A DNA stretch of 64,000 bases from Thiothrix caldifontis (GTDB taxonomy: Bacteria > Pseudomonadota > Gammaproteobacteria > Thiotrichales > Thiotrichaceae): assembly GCF_900107695.1 (NCBI RefSeq), contig NZ_FNQP01000005.1, positions 161,812-225,811 on the forward strand, given 5' to 3'. The translations under genes were made by a program, and so were the position numbers. Below are positions 9,762-17,722 of this stretch, piece after piece; within the stretch, counting starts at the first letter, position 1; the number at the start of each line of letters is the position of its first letter. The notes beneath the pieces are model-generated. The model saw only the letters and a list, made by a program, of their open reading frames with translations. It ran no database searches and was not told the DNA's origin.

Positions 9762-10436
9762 TCAGGGCTGAGGGGTGTTGCGTAAGCGTGCCAATACCGC
9801 TACGGCTTGTTCGCGGGCTTGTTGTGCAGGTGGCAAGTCGCCGTTGAGGTAAGCATCAATGTCTTGTTGTGCCTGCATTTGGTCGTCAAAAGCATCGTGG
9901 CGTTGGCGAATGCGCTCTAACGAATCTTGCATCCGTGCAAATTTGTCGCTGTGCACATTGGCATGGCGGGACAGTTTGCCAACCGCTTGCTGGGCGTGTT
10001 GGGTCGCTTGTGCCATGCGCAATTCAGCGCGGTAATGTTCCAGCTTGTTGGCGGTGCTTTTCAGGGTTTGCAACAGGCGTTGTTCGTAGGCGTACAATTG
10101 TGCGTGTTGGCGCTGTTGCTGTTCCAGCCGGGTTTCGTGTTGGCTGAAATCTTCTGCCAGTGACAGCGCGGCTGCTTCATCGCCTTGTTCGAGGTGGCGG
10201 CGGATCAGGGTTTCCTTGCTTGCCAGTTGGGTTTTTTGGGCATCAAGCTGGCGTTGCAGGCGTAATTTGTCAGCCATCACTTGTGCAAGGTGTTGCTTGG
10301 CTTCGCGTAAATGGCTTTCGGATTCGTAAATCTCCTGCCCCAGAATGCGGGTGGCGTTGGCATCTACCGCCGTTTCTAGCACTTCGCGAGTGCCGCCCCG
10401 TACCGCAGTGGCGAGTTTTTCGATTAAGTAAAACAT
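9762..10436 (-). CDS. PspA/IM30 family protein
   Basis: A 224-residue protein that is almost wholly coiled coil, beginning with an amphipathic helix (MFYLIEKLATAVRGG) and carrying the ILGQEIYESESHLREAK block typical of PspA/IM30 relatives. Members assemble into ESCRT-III-like scaffolds that bind and stabilise the inner membrane under stress. It lies 14 bases after the YiaAB-type membrane gene and probably shares its transcript. No PspF-type activator or sigma-54 site is seen, so control probably differs from the enterobacterial psp operon. Confidence 0.8.
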   Translation of the reverse strand: MFYLIEKLATAVRGGTREVLETAVDANATRILGQEIYESESHLREAKQHLAQVMADKLRLQRQLDAQKTQLASKETLIRRHLEQGDEAAALSLAEDFSQHETRLEQQQRQHAQLYAYEQRLLQTLKSTANKLEHYRAELRMAQATQHAQQAVGKLSRHANVHSDKFARMQDSLERIRQRHDAFDDQMQAQQDIDAYLNGDLPPAQQAREQAVAVLARLRNTPQP

Positions 10437-10450
10437 GCGGATTGCCTCCC

Positions 10451-10723
10451 TTATTCGGCGTATTCTTTGAGGATTTTGTTGGTTTTGGCTTCGCTAATGC
10501 GATTCAGCAAACGTTGCGCTTCGTGCTCATCTCGCAGGGTTTTTGACAACATAATAGTGGAGCTGACAAGAAACAGGGAGTTTAGGGCGAGGTAACCTTT
10601 GGTGAGCAGATTGCCTTCGAGGAAGAAGATAAAAGCTGCCATCCCCGCTAGGGCAATGCCGAAGGTGAGTTTGACGAAGAATAACCAGCTACTGGAGTTG
10701 GGCAGGGTGATATTGTCGTTCAT
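10451..10723 (-). CDS. YiaA/YiaB-type two-helix inner membrane protein
   Basis: A 90-residue protein with two membrane helices (about residues 15-35 and 43-60) and the family's N-terminal pattern LPNSSSWLFFVKLTFGIALA, followed by a charged cytoplasmic tail. The YiaAB family has no defined reaction. The arrangement YiaAB then PspA-like gene recurs in other proteobacteria, which suggests a membrane-stress module. Start at 10723 with an upstream GAGGAACACCCC on the minus strand. Confidence 0.85.
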   Translation of the reverse strand: MNDNITLPNSSSWLFFVKLTFGIALAGMAAFIFFLEGNLLTKGYLALNSLFLVSSTIMLSKTLRDEHEAQRLLNRISEAKTNKILKEYAE

Positions 10724-10855
10724 GGGGTGTTCCTCTGGTTGCGATTAACAGTTGTTATGCTCTGAGAGGAAGATTAGGGGATGGTTGCGCTTGGCGCAAC
10801 GTGAACAGGAAAAGTTGAATTAGGTACGGCTCAGGGTATTGCCGGACAATACTCA

Positions 10856-11716
10856 TTAGGTGTATTGATGTTTAATTACCCGCAACACATTCCCATAATA
10901 CAAAGCCTTACCCGTGCGTGTCTGCATCCACAACTCACGCACCTCGCAATGTTGCGGTTTGAAATATTGATGCGCCAAGCGGGTGATTTCCGATAAGCCA
11001 ATCGTGGGCGAATAAGTGTTGAGAATCAGAAACCCGCGTGATGTTAACAACCCTTGCACGCCTTCCAATAACGCTTCCAGCTTATTGTCGAGTTTCCATT
11101 TTTCGCCCTTTTTACCCAGACCCCACGCAGGCGGGTCCATAATAATGCCCTCGTAATGCCGCCCGCGTTTGAGTTCGCGCTCCACGAATTTGAGTGCATC
11201 TTCGCGCACCCACTTAATATCAGCGAGTTTGCTGCGCTCCATATTGGTATGCGCCCAAGTCAGCAATTGCTTGATGGAATCCACATGCAAGGTTTCCGCA
11301 CCGGTTTGCCGTGCGATGCACGATGCCGCGCCGGTATACGCAAACAGGTTGAGAAAGCGCCCTTCAGCAGGCAAATGTTCTGCAATAAAATCCCAATTGC
11401 AGCGCTGTTCTGGGAACAGACCAAGGTGTTTGAAGCGGGTTAATTCAAGCTGGAAACGCAGCCGCTGGTAGCCGATTTCCCACGTTGTCGGTGCTGCATC
11501 ACGCAAGGGATGCCAAGTACCACTGTGCTTGTCGGTTTCCATAAATTCCCAATGCGCTAGTGTGCGCCATTCGCGGTGGGGCTTGCCGGGTTTGAAATAG
11601 GCTTGCACTTCCGGGCGAATGGTGAGGATCTTGCCCCAGCGTTCCAGCTTTTTGCCGTCGCCCGCGTCGATCAGTTCGTAGTCATCCCAGCCGTGGGTGT
11701 AGAGGCGTTGGTTCAT
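10856..11716 (-). CDS. Class I SAM-dependent methyltransferase (RlmI/RlmK-like)
   Basis: A 286-residue protein with a Rossmann methyltransferase fold: motif I FLNLFAYTGAASCIA near residues 120-135, an acidic residue binding SAM in LHVDSIKQ, and motif IV MDPPAWGLGKKGEKWKLD. The DPPAWG and surrounding pattern is typical of the RlmI/RlmK-like group that methylates cytosine or guanine in 23S rRNA, but the N-terminal PUA domain of RlmI is absent, so the substrate is open. Its start overlaps the stop of the upstream XRE regulator gene by four bases. Confidence 0.75.
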   Translation of the reverse strand: MNQRLYTHGWDDYELIDAGDGKKLERWGKILTIRPEVQAYFKPGKPHREWRTLAHWEFMETDKHSGTWHPLRDAAPTTWEIGYQRLRFQLELTRFKHLGLFPEQRCNWDFIAEHLPAEGRFLNLFAYTGAASCIARQTGAETLHVDSIKQLLTWAHTNMERSKLADIKWVREDALKFVERELKRGRHYEGIIMDPPAWGLGKKGEKWKLDNKLEALLEGVQGLLTSRGFLILNTYSPTIGLSEITRLAHQYFKPQHCEVRELWMQTRTGKALYYGNVLRVIKHQYT

Positions 11717-12471
11717 GTTTGGCTTCCTTGGCGTACTTTACGCTGATCACCGAATAGGCGTTCGTAATCCCAGTCGCGTATCGCCAGCAGCACGGTCGAC
11801 CCTTTGCGTTCGCCAATGGGCAGGCTGGCATCATCCTTGCTTAGGGTGTCGAAATCTTTGGCTAATTGCGCCATTTTGCGCTGGAACAGGGCGTTACTGG
11901 CATCGCTCAACATGCCATTGAGTACCACCAGTTTTTCGCCGTCTTTGATGAAGCGTGCGCGGAAAAATTCGGTTTCGATTTTGGCGAGAAACAATTTCAT
12001 GATTGGGCCATCATCGCGCCATTTGAAATTGGAGGCAACCAACAGCTTAATGCGATTCCCCGGCTGCAATTCGATAATGTGCAAGCGATCGAGGTGTGTG
12101 AGGTAGCGGATCACTTGCGCTTCGCTAAAATTATAACGGTTGGTAATATCTTGCCATGACCAGCGATTCAGCACCAGCACGGTGACGAGCAACAGGTGCA
12201 AATCGTCGGCAATTTCCTTTTCCTGTGAATGGCTTAACTCGCTGATCGGCTTAGCGTGTTCGGAGCGCATTTCGTGGACAAGATCGGAGATTTCCATGTC
12301 CAGTAAAGTACAGACTTTATCCAAGCGTTGTAGTGATAAATCTTGTTCAGAAAATAGGCGTTTGACGCTGGCTTCAGAGAGTTGCAGGCAAGTGGCGACG
12401 TCGGCATAGGTTTTATTGTGGCGCTTGAGGAGCTTCTTCAGGGTGGTGATAAGTTCAGTGGTCTGCGGCAT
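11713..12471 (-). CDS. XRE-type helix-turn-helix transcriptional regulator
   Basis: A 252-residue protein. Residues 8-62 form a Cro/CI-type HTH (TYADVATCLQLSEASVKRLF). The rest is a helical domain of unknown ligand that includes a second possible winged element near 105-135 (WSWQDITNRYNFSEAQVIRYL). It is translationally coupled (ATGA overlap) to the methyltransferase downstream. The target genes cannot be deduced. Confidence 0.8.
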   Translation of the reverse strand: MPQTTELITTLKKLLKRHNKTYADVATCLQLSEASVKRLFSEQDLSLQRLDKVCTLLDMEISDLVHEMRSEHAKPISELSHSQEKEIADDLHLLLVTVLVLNRWSWQDITNRYNFSEAQVIRYLTHLDRLHIIELQPGNRIKLLVASNFKWRDDGPIMKLFLAKIETEFFRARFIKDGEKLVVLNGMLSDASNALFQRKMAQLAKDFDTLSKDDASLPIGERKGSTVLLAIRDWDYERLFGDQRKVRQGSQT

Positions 12472-12590
12472 GGGTACGTTGGTCGTGCGAGTTAGCAGTA
12501 AGGTATCGAATTATAACAGGATTTATAAACTGGCGGAGAGTTGGACTTCATCGAAAATGATTGGGCGATTGGTTTCTTACAACAACAGGA

Positions 12591-12660
12591 GGTGCGGGCA
12601 AGATCGACAATGCTCATCGCACCGTGTTCGTTCGCTCATGTGTTTACCCATTCCATATCC
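12591..12660 (-). pseudogene. Internally deleted remnant of an HVO_A0114-type HTH gene
   Basis: This 70-base stretch is a patchwork of two pieces of the intact HTH gene at 14894-15271. Bases 12591-12626 match 15041-15076, and bases 12628-12660 match 15260-15292 (start codon and upstream tail), with the roughly 180 bases in between missing. The junction falls at a short GTTC-like sequence. It directly follows the GNAT toxin gene. It shows that a second copy of this HTH module once stood here. Confidence 0.7.
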
Positions 12661-12667
12661 CAGCGCA

Positions 12668-13183
12668 TTACCAATCACCAAAGCCGTTCGCCCGCAAGTC
12701 GGCTATGCGCACGATCATCGAACGGTTGGGGTCAAACGGGGTGTCTTCAAAACCCCAATGCCGGTAAAAGTCGCGGATGCTGTCATCCAACGGGTGGGTG
12801 ATCATGCAGGCGCAACCGATTTGTTCGCTGATTTGCACCGCTGTCTTGAAGGCGAAGAACAGCAGCGACTTTGCCAGCCCTTGCCCTTGATAGTTCAAAT
12901 CCACTGCCAGTTGCCCCAGTAGTACGGCGGGTACGGCTTCCGGGCGGTTACGCTGTTGGGCTTTGGGCAGGAATTCGCGGCGAATTTCCGCAGCCGTTAG
13001 CGCCACAAATCCAGCCACTTTACCCGTCTCGGTATCGCAAATGACATTGGTGCGTGAAATGCCGAATTGCTGGTTTTTCCATGCGTGGCGTTGAAACCAC
13101 GTATTCAGTGACGGCTTGCCACAGTCAAAATCGTTACGCTCGTCGTCTTCCGCCAAGGGGCGGGGTTTGCTTATTTTTCCCAT
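12668..13183 (-). CDS. GNAT-family acetyltransferase toxin (TacT/AtaT type)
   Basis: A 171-residue GCN5-type acetyltransferase with the acetyl-CoA loop LNYQGQGLAKSLL near residues 97-109 and the C-terminal Tyr of DFYRHWGFE near 140. Toxins of this class acetylate aminoacyl-tRNA and block translation. The gene overlaps the DUF1778 antitoxin gene by 13 bases, the standard arrangement of the TacAT/AtaRT/KacAT family. A decayed HTH remnant follows immediately. Confidence 0.9.
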   Translation of the reverse strand: MGKISKPRPLAEDDERNDFDCGKPSLNTWFQRHAWKNQQFGISRTNVICDTETGKVAGFVALTAAEIRREFLPKAQQRNRPEAVPAVLLGQLAVDLNYQGQGLAKSLLFFAFKTAVQISEQIGCACMITHPLDDSIRDFYRHWGFEDTPFDPNRSMIVRIADLRANGFGDW

Positions 13184-13434
13184 ACGGGTGTGCTGGCGGC
13201 AAGGCGTTGCAGGGCAGGGATTTTCTTGGTGGGTGCATCCAGCCAGGCTTCAAACTGCTCCCAGAGAGCGATGGGAATTTCGACGATGCGCCGTTCCATG
13301 ACTTCGAGTTCGGCGGATTCGACGGCTTTGCGGCGAATGAATTCGCTTAAGGTGGTGTGTGCCTGTTTGGCGGCGGTTTCCAGCAGGCTGCGTTCATTGT
13401 CGTTGACGCGGACGCTGAGTATGGAAGTGGACAT
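13171..13434 (-). CDS. DUF1778 antitoxin
   Basis: An 87-residue protein with an N-terminal ribbon-helix-helix (ILSVRVNDNERSLLETAAK, then TTLSEFIRRKAVE), typical of DUF1778 antitoxins that wrap the GNAT toxin with their C-terminal tail and repress their own operon. It overlaps the toxin gene by 13 bases. The start is supported by GAGGATCACACC on the minus strand upstream of the ATG at 13434. Confidence 0.9.
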   Translation of the reverse strand: MSTSILSVRVNDNERSLLETAAKQAHTTLSEFIRRKAVESAELEVMERRIVEIPIALWEQFEAWLDAPTKKIPALQRLAASTPVWEK

Positions 13435-13450
13435 GGTGTGATCCTCTATC

Positions 13451-13506
13451 GGCTTTTGTCATACAATAGCATACAAAAGACCATTTTGGTGGTGTCAACA
13501 AAATGG
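13451..13506 (-). promoter_or_regulatory. Promoter/operator region of the DUF1778-GNAT operon
   Basis: On the minus strand a perfect TTGACA (13498-13493) lies in the loop of an 8-bp inverted repeat, CCATTTTG (13481-13488) and CAAAATGG (13499-13506). TATGCT about 19 bases downstream could be the -10. Next comes a TGTATG...TGTATG direct repeat near 13459-13475. Overlap of a strong -35 with dyad symmetry fits autorepression by the ribbon-helix-helix antitoxin. Confidence 0.45.
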
Positions 13507-13535
13507 TTTGATCACCAACAATGACAAGTGAGCGG

Positions 13536-14237
13536 TTATGCCGCAATCTGGTCGTACAACTGCTGTGCTCCTTCCGCCACAATCCGCTGCGCCCAACTTG
13601 GCTTCATTTTCATATCCGCTGCCCGTTCCAGATACAGGGCAGGTCGCGCCAGCATATCTGCCAGTGATTTGAGCAATGCCTTGCGGGGAACACTGCCGTA
13701 TTGTCGCTCGGCTTCTTGCCACGCAGCTTGCGGGATTTCACCCCATGCCAGATACATCGCCACCAAATCGAAGACATCCTTGAACGGTGGGGCAAGCGCA
13801 CGGTCAGCATTCGCCAACAGCTTGGTCATGAAACAGGATTCGCGTGACAAGTAGGGCAGCGGAAACAAGTTCAAATCAGCACCCGCAACCAGTCGGTATT
13901 CATCGCAACTGACGATTTCGAGCTTGACCAGTGAATCATCCAGTTTCAGAAACGTTCTTACTGCGTAACGGTCAGCGCGAATTTCGCGTACATAATCAAA
14001 CTCTTGCTTGACCAATCCGCCGAGAGAAAGATTCGATACTTGCTCACGCACAGCACGGTAGGCATCTTTGTTTGGACACAACAAATCAATATCAACCGAT
14101 TCGCGGTATTCATCCAACTCCAAGGCAATGCGCGTCCCGCCACCGAAACAAATGGCATGTTGGGTAAAGAAATCAGCATCGAACTGCGCCAAAGCGGTCA
14201 TGATCAGGCGGTGATGGGGCAGTTGATAATCAGGCAT
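13536..14237 (-). CDS. AbiEii/AbiGii-type nucleotidyltransferase (toxin-like)
   Basis: About 233 residues from the ATG at 14237 (MPDYQLPHHR); the frame extends upstream without a better start. The motif CFGGGTRIALELDEYRESVDIDLL contains the GG and paired aspartates (D-x-D) of the nucleotidyltransferase fold used by AbiEii and MenT toxins, which add nucleotides to tRNA. The 5' end overlaps the upstream 76-residue gene by eight bases, which suggests a toxin/partner pair. The usual AbiEi antitoxin is not present. Confidence 0.75.
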   Translation of the reverse strand: MPDYQLPHHRLIMTALAQFDADFFTQHAICFGGGTRIALELDEYRESVDIDLLCPNKDAYRAVREQVSNLSLGGLVKQEFDYVREIRADRYAVRTFLKLDDSLVKLEIVSCDEYRLVAGADLNLFPLPYLSRESCFMTKLLANADRALAPPFKDVFDLVAMYLAWGEIPQAAWQEAERQYGSVPRKALLKSLADMLARPALYLERAADMKMKPSWAQRIVAEGAQQLYDQIAA

Positions 14238-14460
14238 GATGCACCACCCCAAACGCTGGAATGAAAATGCCTTGCCCCACTGTGCGAGTAAGCTCATTGA
14301 TTAGACCTTGCTCGTTGTCGCTTAGATTCTGTGCTTGCACGAAGCCCCAACGTTCTTCATACACGCGGAAAGCAAAGTCAGGATCGACGGTTTCGCAATG
14401 GACATCCCATAGCAGCTTGTCCAGTTCCGGGTAGAGCTTACGGTTGATGGTGGTTGGCAT
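14230..14460 (-). CDS. Small partner of the AbiEii-type gene (candidate antitoxin)
   Basis: A 76-residue acidic protein (LYPELDKLLWDVHCETVDPD, then FAFRVYEERWGFV) that overlaps the nucleotidyltransferase gene by eight bases. I do not recognise a DNA-binding motif. The gene order and overlap make it the likely antitoxin of a non-canonical pair, but this is inference. A 7-bp dyad lies 26 bases upstream of its start. Confidence 0.65.
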   Translation of the reverse strand: MPTTINRKLYPELDKLLWDVHCETVDPDFAFRVYEERWGFVQAQNLSDNEQGLINELTRTVGQGIFIPAFGVVHHA

Positions 14461-14485
14461 GGCGGTTTTCCTGCTTTGCTGGTGT

Positions 14486-14506
14486 TTTCATGAGAATAGC
14501 ATGAAA
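14486..14506. promoter_or_regulatory. Dyad operator candidate upstream of the AbiEii-type pair
   Basis: TTTCATG and CATGAAA form a perfect 7-bp inverted repeat separated by seven bases, upstream of the minus-strand pair that starts at 14460. The position fits an autoregulatory operator. Confidence 0.4.
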
Positions 14507-14648
14507 CCTTGTGTAGCCAATCCTACGCACTGTCACCAAATCCGTTTGCCACGCAAGTGGGTTATCCGTACCGACGTAAACATCCAAGTTTGCGAGTGCG
14601 GTTGGCGCGTGCCACAATGATCATGTACCTCGTTAGCGGAGAAATCTC

Positions 14649-14912
14649 ATGCAATTGACGCTCGATATTCCAGAAAAATTCTTTGCTTATCAAACACCCA
14701 AAGAGCTGATACGCCTACTCAAACTGAATACGGCGATTGACCTTTATCGACGCGGCAAATTGTCTGCGGGTGCTGCGGCTGAATTCGTTGGCGACCTTGA
14801 TCGCTACGAATTTCTGTATGAATGCCGCCAACACGGGATTGAGCCACAAACCTACGATAATGTTGAGGAACTGCAAGCTGAAATCGACAACATTCACGCC
14901 GCCCGCTGCTGA
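14649..14912 (+). CDS. UPF0175 family protein (antitoxin-like)
   Basis: An 87-residue protein of the UPF0175 family. An N-terminal strand (MQLTLDIPEKFF) is followed by a helix-turn-helix-like stretch, AIDLYRRGKLSAGAAAEFVG, at about residues 29-48, then DRYEFLYECRQHGIE. UPF0175 proteins commonly accompany PIN or DUF3368 toxins. Here no such toxin follows, because the next gene is a converging HTH gene that overlaps its 3' end by 19 bases. It may therefore be an orphan. Confidence 0.8.
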   Translation: MQLTLDIPEKFFAYQTPKELIRLLKLNTAIDLYRRGKLSAGAAAEFVGDLDRYEFLYECRQHGIEPQTYDNVEELQAEIDNIHAARC

Positions 14913-15271
14913 GGCAGATGCACATCGACCACGATTTCCGAATAAGGCGTAAACACCTTGCCCTGTGCGTCGCGCTCAATTGCCAGCCACTCCATCAAAC
15001 GTTCCACATCGTTATGCACATTCTTGTAATCGCGCTGCAAGGTGCGGGCAAGTTCAGCAATGCTCATCGCGCCCTGTTCATGCAATGTTGCCAGCAAATC
15101 CCACCGCTTAGGCGTAAACACACTCAACATCTGGCTGACATTCTTGAAACCCACACCGAAGTAAGGCGTAGGCTCTTCACCAACGTCCAAACGCTCCATC
15201 ATCTGTTGTGCCAAAGCCAAGGATGATTGGATGCCAGTACCCACTTTGATGGTTAGAATACATTCGCTCAT
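14894..15271 (-). CDS. HVO_A0114-family winged-helix DNA-binding protein
   Basis: A 125-residue protein with a MarR/ArsR-like winged helix: VFTPKRWDLLATLHEQGAMS, then IAELARTLQRDYKNVHNDVE at about residues 71-90. The YKNVH recognition segment is typical of the HVO_A0114 group, often the antitoxin of a two-gene module. Its ATG overlaps the stop of a truncated upstream partner gene (ATGA). A deleted second copy lies at 12591-12660. Confidence 0.8.
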   Translation of the reverse strand: MSECILTIKVGTGIQSSLALAQQMMERLDVGEEPTPYFGVGFKNVSQMLSVFTPKRWDLLATLHEQGAMSIAELARTLQRDYKNVHNDVERLMEWLAIERDAQGKVFTPYSEIVVDVHLPQQRAA

Positions 15272-15354
15272 GTGTTTACCCCTTCAATATCCTGCAAAAA
15301 ATCAGCCACTAAACGCGCCGGACTTTGAAACAAAAGTTCAACACTATTCAATAT
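15268..15354 (-). pseudogene. Truncated 3' end of the HTH gene's partner
   Basis: The frame reads back from a TGA that overlaps the HTH start and encodes a tail ending VADFLQDIEGVNT. It is open only to a TAA at about 15355, exactly where the base composition becomes AT-rich. The same tail (ending EWVNT) is also left in the remnant at 12628-12660. The natural reading is a toxin or partner gene whose body was lost when the AT-rich block inserted. Confidence 0.6.
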
Positions 15355-15476
15355 TTAGATGTGAATACAAATGTTATTACATATATTGTGCAATAGTGAT
15401 ACGCGTTGTTTTTGCTCAAAAAATATGCGATACTATTAATGTTTAATGGCGTAAAAAATTTATATTAGGGTATGAC

Positions 15477-16088
15477 ATGAGAAATAGTATTCCAACATGG
15501 GTGGCATTAAGAAAAATTGGTAAATCAAAAATTGTTGGAATGACAATATTCATCCCTTTCTTTGGATACATGATCTTATTCAATGATCAATTTGTTCATC
15601 TTTTTAGTCTGTCAAAAGAATTATTTCTTGACGATTATAGCTCTAATACATCAGTGGCTCTTGACTTTGCTAAAGAAGGAAAAAATCGACTATTCTATTT
15701 TTATTTTGGTTTTACATTCCTTGGAATTGCATCATTGATATATAAGTTATCTTGTCCTAGCTTGATTAATGATTATGGTTCTGATCGTGATTTCATAAAA
15801 GAAGAACTTCCTTTGATAACAATTAAGAGAGGTGAAGAAATAATTCAATATTTAAGTGAAAAAAAAGCATCTTCTAGTCAGGAAATAGAGAATATTAAAT
15901 GGAAATTAAAGAACTCAAATGAAATTAACAATAATATTGACTTGATGTCAATATATTGGGGGTATGAGAATACTACAAAAATATCAGCTAGAATGGCATC
16001 AGCACTACTATATTTATTTGGATTTTCGATATTGATGATTCCGGCAATTGCAATGTTTATTGACGTAAGTACTGTTTTTTTTAATTAA
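15477..16088 (+). CDS. Membrane protein of unknown function, partner of the AT-rich ATPase
   Basis: A 203-residue protein with hydrophobic segments at about residues 19-36, 73-90 and 175-197 and a Lys/Glu-rich cytoplasmic middle region. Codon use is strongly A/T-biased, unlike its neighbours. It lies 21 bases upstream of the P-loop ATPase gene in the same orientation. I do not recognise the family. By analogy with other ATPase-plus-membrane-protein pairs it could be a membrane effector, but that is inference. Confidence 0.75.
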   Translation: MRNSIPTWVALRKIGKSKIVGMTIFIPFFGYMILFNDQFVHLFSLSKELFLDDYSSNTSVALDFAKEGKNRLFYFYFGFTFLGIASLIYKLSCPSLINDYGSDRDFIKEELPLITIKRGEEIIQYLSEKKASSSQEIENIKWKLKNSNEINNNIDLMSIYWGYENTTKISARMASALLYLFGFSILMIPAIAMFIDVSTVFFN

Positions 16089-16109
16089 GTATAGGGTTGG
16101 GATTTTAAT

Positions 16110-17558
16110 ATGGACTTTAACGAATATGAATTGCAGAAAATGTTTGGTCACGAAGCGGCTGAGGATGAAGATACAGAAAGATTAAAGTCATATTACTTTA
16201 AAAGTAAAATTTATAATCAAATTGTTAATGATTTGCCGTTAAGAATATTAGTTGGTCATAAAGGTATTGGTAAGTCAGCACTTTTTAAAGTTGCTATTGA
16301 TGAAGAAATGGTAAATAACAGATTGGCTTTGTCTATAAAGCCAGATGATGTAATAGGTGTTGGTGATAATGTAACGGATTTTCTAAAACTAATTAGGGAG
16401 TGGAAAATTGGAATAAATAAAATATTAACCAAGAAGGTTTTGTCTTTCTTCAACAAGCTTGATAAAAATTGGCAAGATGAGTTAGAAAACTTTGGAGGAG
16501 ATACTTTAAATTTTATTCATTCAAAAATTTCTCATTCAGATTTAAAAGATGCGATCAATAAACCATTGCTTGATAAGTTTTTATCTGATAAGAAAATATC
16601 TGTTTACATTGATGATCTTGATCGTGGATGGGAGGGGAGAAAACATGATATTCAGAAAATATCTGCATTATTAAATGCAGTTAGAGATATTTCAAGTGAA
16701 AATAGAGGTATTTATTTTAGAATAAGTCTACGGTCTGACGTTTATTATCTTGCTAGAACATCTGATGAATCAACAGACAAGGTTGAAGGCTCTGTCATCT
16801 GGTACTCTTGGCAGCAACACGAAATTTTAGTATTACTTGTAAAACGTATAGAGAGTTATTTTGGTCGGCAAGTGGATGAAAATTTACTCATGGGCAAACA
16901 TCAATCGGAGTTGATGAGGTATTTAAAAGAAATAATAGAAGAGAAGTTTACAGGGAAAGGACATTGGAGAGATACTCCCATGTATCGTGTTCTTATGTCA
17001 TTAATAAGAAAAAGACCAAGAGATCTAGTGAAGCTTTTAACATTAGCAGGTCGTCAAGCAAAATCTAAAAACTCAAATATTATTAAAACCGTGCATCTTG
17101 AGGATATATTTGAAGAATACTCTCAAGGAAGACTTCAAGATACGATTAATGAATATCGCTCGGAATTACCAAGTATTGAGCGGTTAATCCTTGGAATGAA
17201 ACCATCGAAAAAGGAAAAAACTGCATCATTAGGCTACAAGTATAATACTTCTGATTTGCTTAAAAAAATAGAAATGATTGAAGAGCAAGGCAAGTTTTAT
17301 TGGACAAAAACTAAAGAAGAACCTAGTGCAGCGTCTACTAAAGAGCTTGCTGCCTTTCTTTATAAAATCAATTTTATTACAGCAAGAAAACAAACTTCAT
17401 TAGGGATAGATAGAAAATATTTTGAAGAAAACAGGTATCTCTCTAATAAGTTCACGGAGTTCGGTTATGATTGGGAAATACATCCTGCATATCGCTGGGC
17501 ATTACAACCTGATGATCCCTTGAATATATTTAACGAATTAGAGTTAAATGAATCATAA
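16110..17558 (+). CDS. P-loop ATPase (KAP/Sll1717-like)
   Basis: A 482-residue protein with Walker A GHKGIGKSALFK at residues 49-60, Walker B ISVYIDDLDRGW at 163-174, and a downstream FRISLRSDVYYLARTSDES that resembles the sensor region of KAP/STAND-type ATPases. The general layout fits the 'P-loop ATPase, Sll1717 family'. It has no membrane helix of its own, and a membrane protein gene precedes it. The codon bias is A/T-rich. A strong terminator follows directly. The role may be phage defence, inferred from family-like architecture and island context. Confidence 0.8.
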   Translation: MDFNEYELQKMFGHEAAEDEDTERLKSYYFKSKIYNQIVNDLPLRILVGHKGIGKSALFKVAIDEEMVNNRLALSIKPDDVIGVGDNVTDFLKLIREWKIGINKILTKKVLSFFNKLDKNWQDELENFGGDTLNFIHSKISHSDLKDAINKPLLDKFLSDKKISVYIDDLDRGWEGRKHDIQKISALLNAVRDISSENRGIYFRISLRSDVYYLARTSDESTDKVEGSVIWYSWQQHEILVLLVKRIESYFGRQVDENLLMGKHQSELMRYLKEIIEEKFTGKGHWRDTPMYRVLMSLIRKRPRDLVKLLTLAGRQAKSKNSNIIKTVHLEDIFEEYSQGRLQDTINEYRSELPSIERLILGMKPSKKEKTASLGYKYNTSDLLKKIEMIEEQGKFYWTKTKEEPSAASTKELAAFLYKINFITARKQTSLGIDRKYFEENRYLSNKFTEFGYDWEIHPAYRWALQPDDPLNIFNELELNES

Positions 17559-17564
17559 TCTAAG

Positions 17565-17592
17565 AAAAGGCGAGTTTCTTCGCCTTTTCTTT
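17565..17592 (+). terminator. Rho-independent terminator of the AT-rich operon
   Basis: AAAAGGCGA and TCGCCTTTT form a perfect 9-bp stem with a 6-base loop, starting six bases after the stop of the ATPase gene and followed by CTTTTG. Confidence 0.85.
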
Positions 17593-17722
17593 TGGTGATC
17601 TATCCAATATGGTATTTTTTCTTCGATTTATCTAAAATTTGCTTGACGATGTTAAACATATTATTGTAACTGTGTTGCTTGCATTTTCACAGGAGCAGCA
17701 GGGAAACCCATGCCTCTACCCC

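Noticed and set aside
14649..15271. UPF0175 gene and the HTH gene as one toxin-antitoxin pair
   Set aside because: They converge instead of being co-directional and neither resembles a toxin; both look like antitoxin-type or orphan genes.
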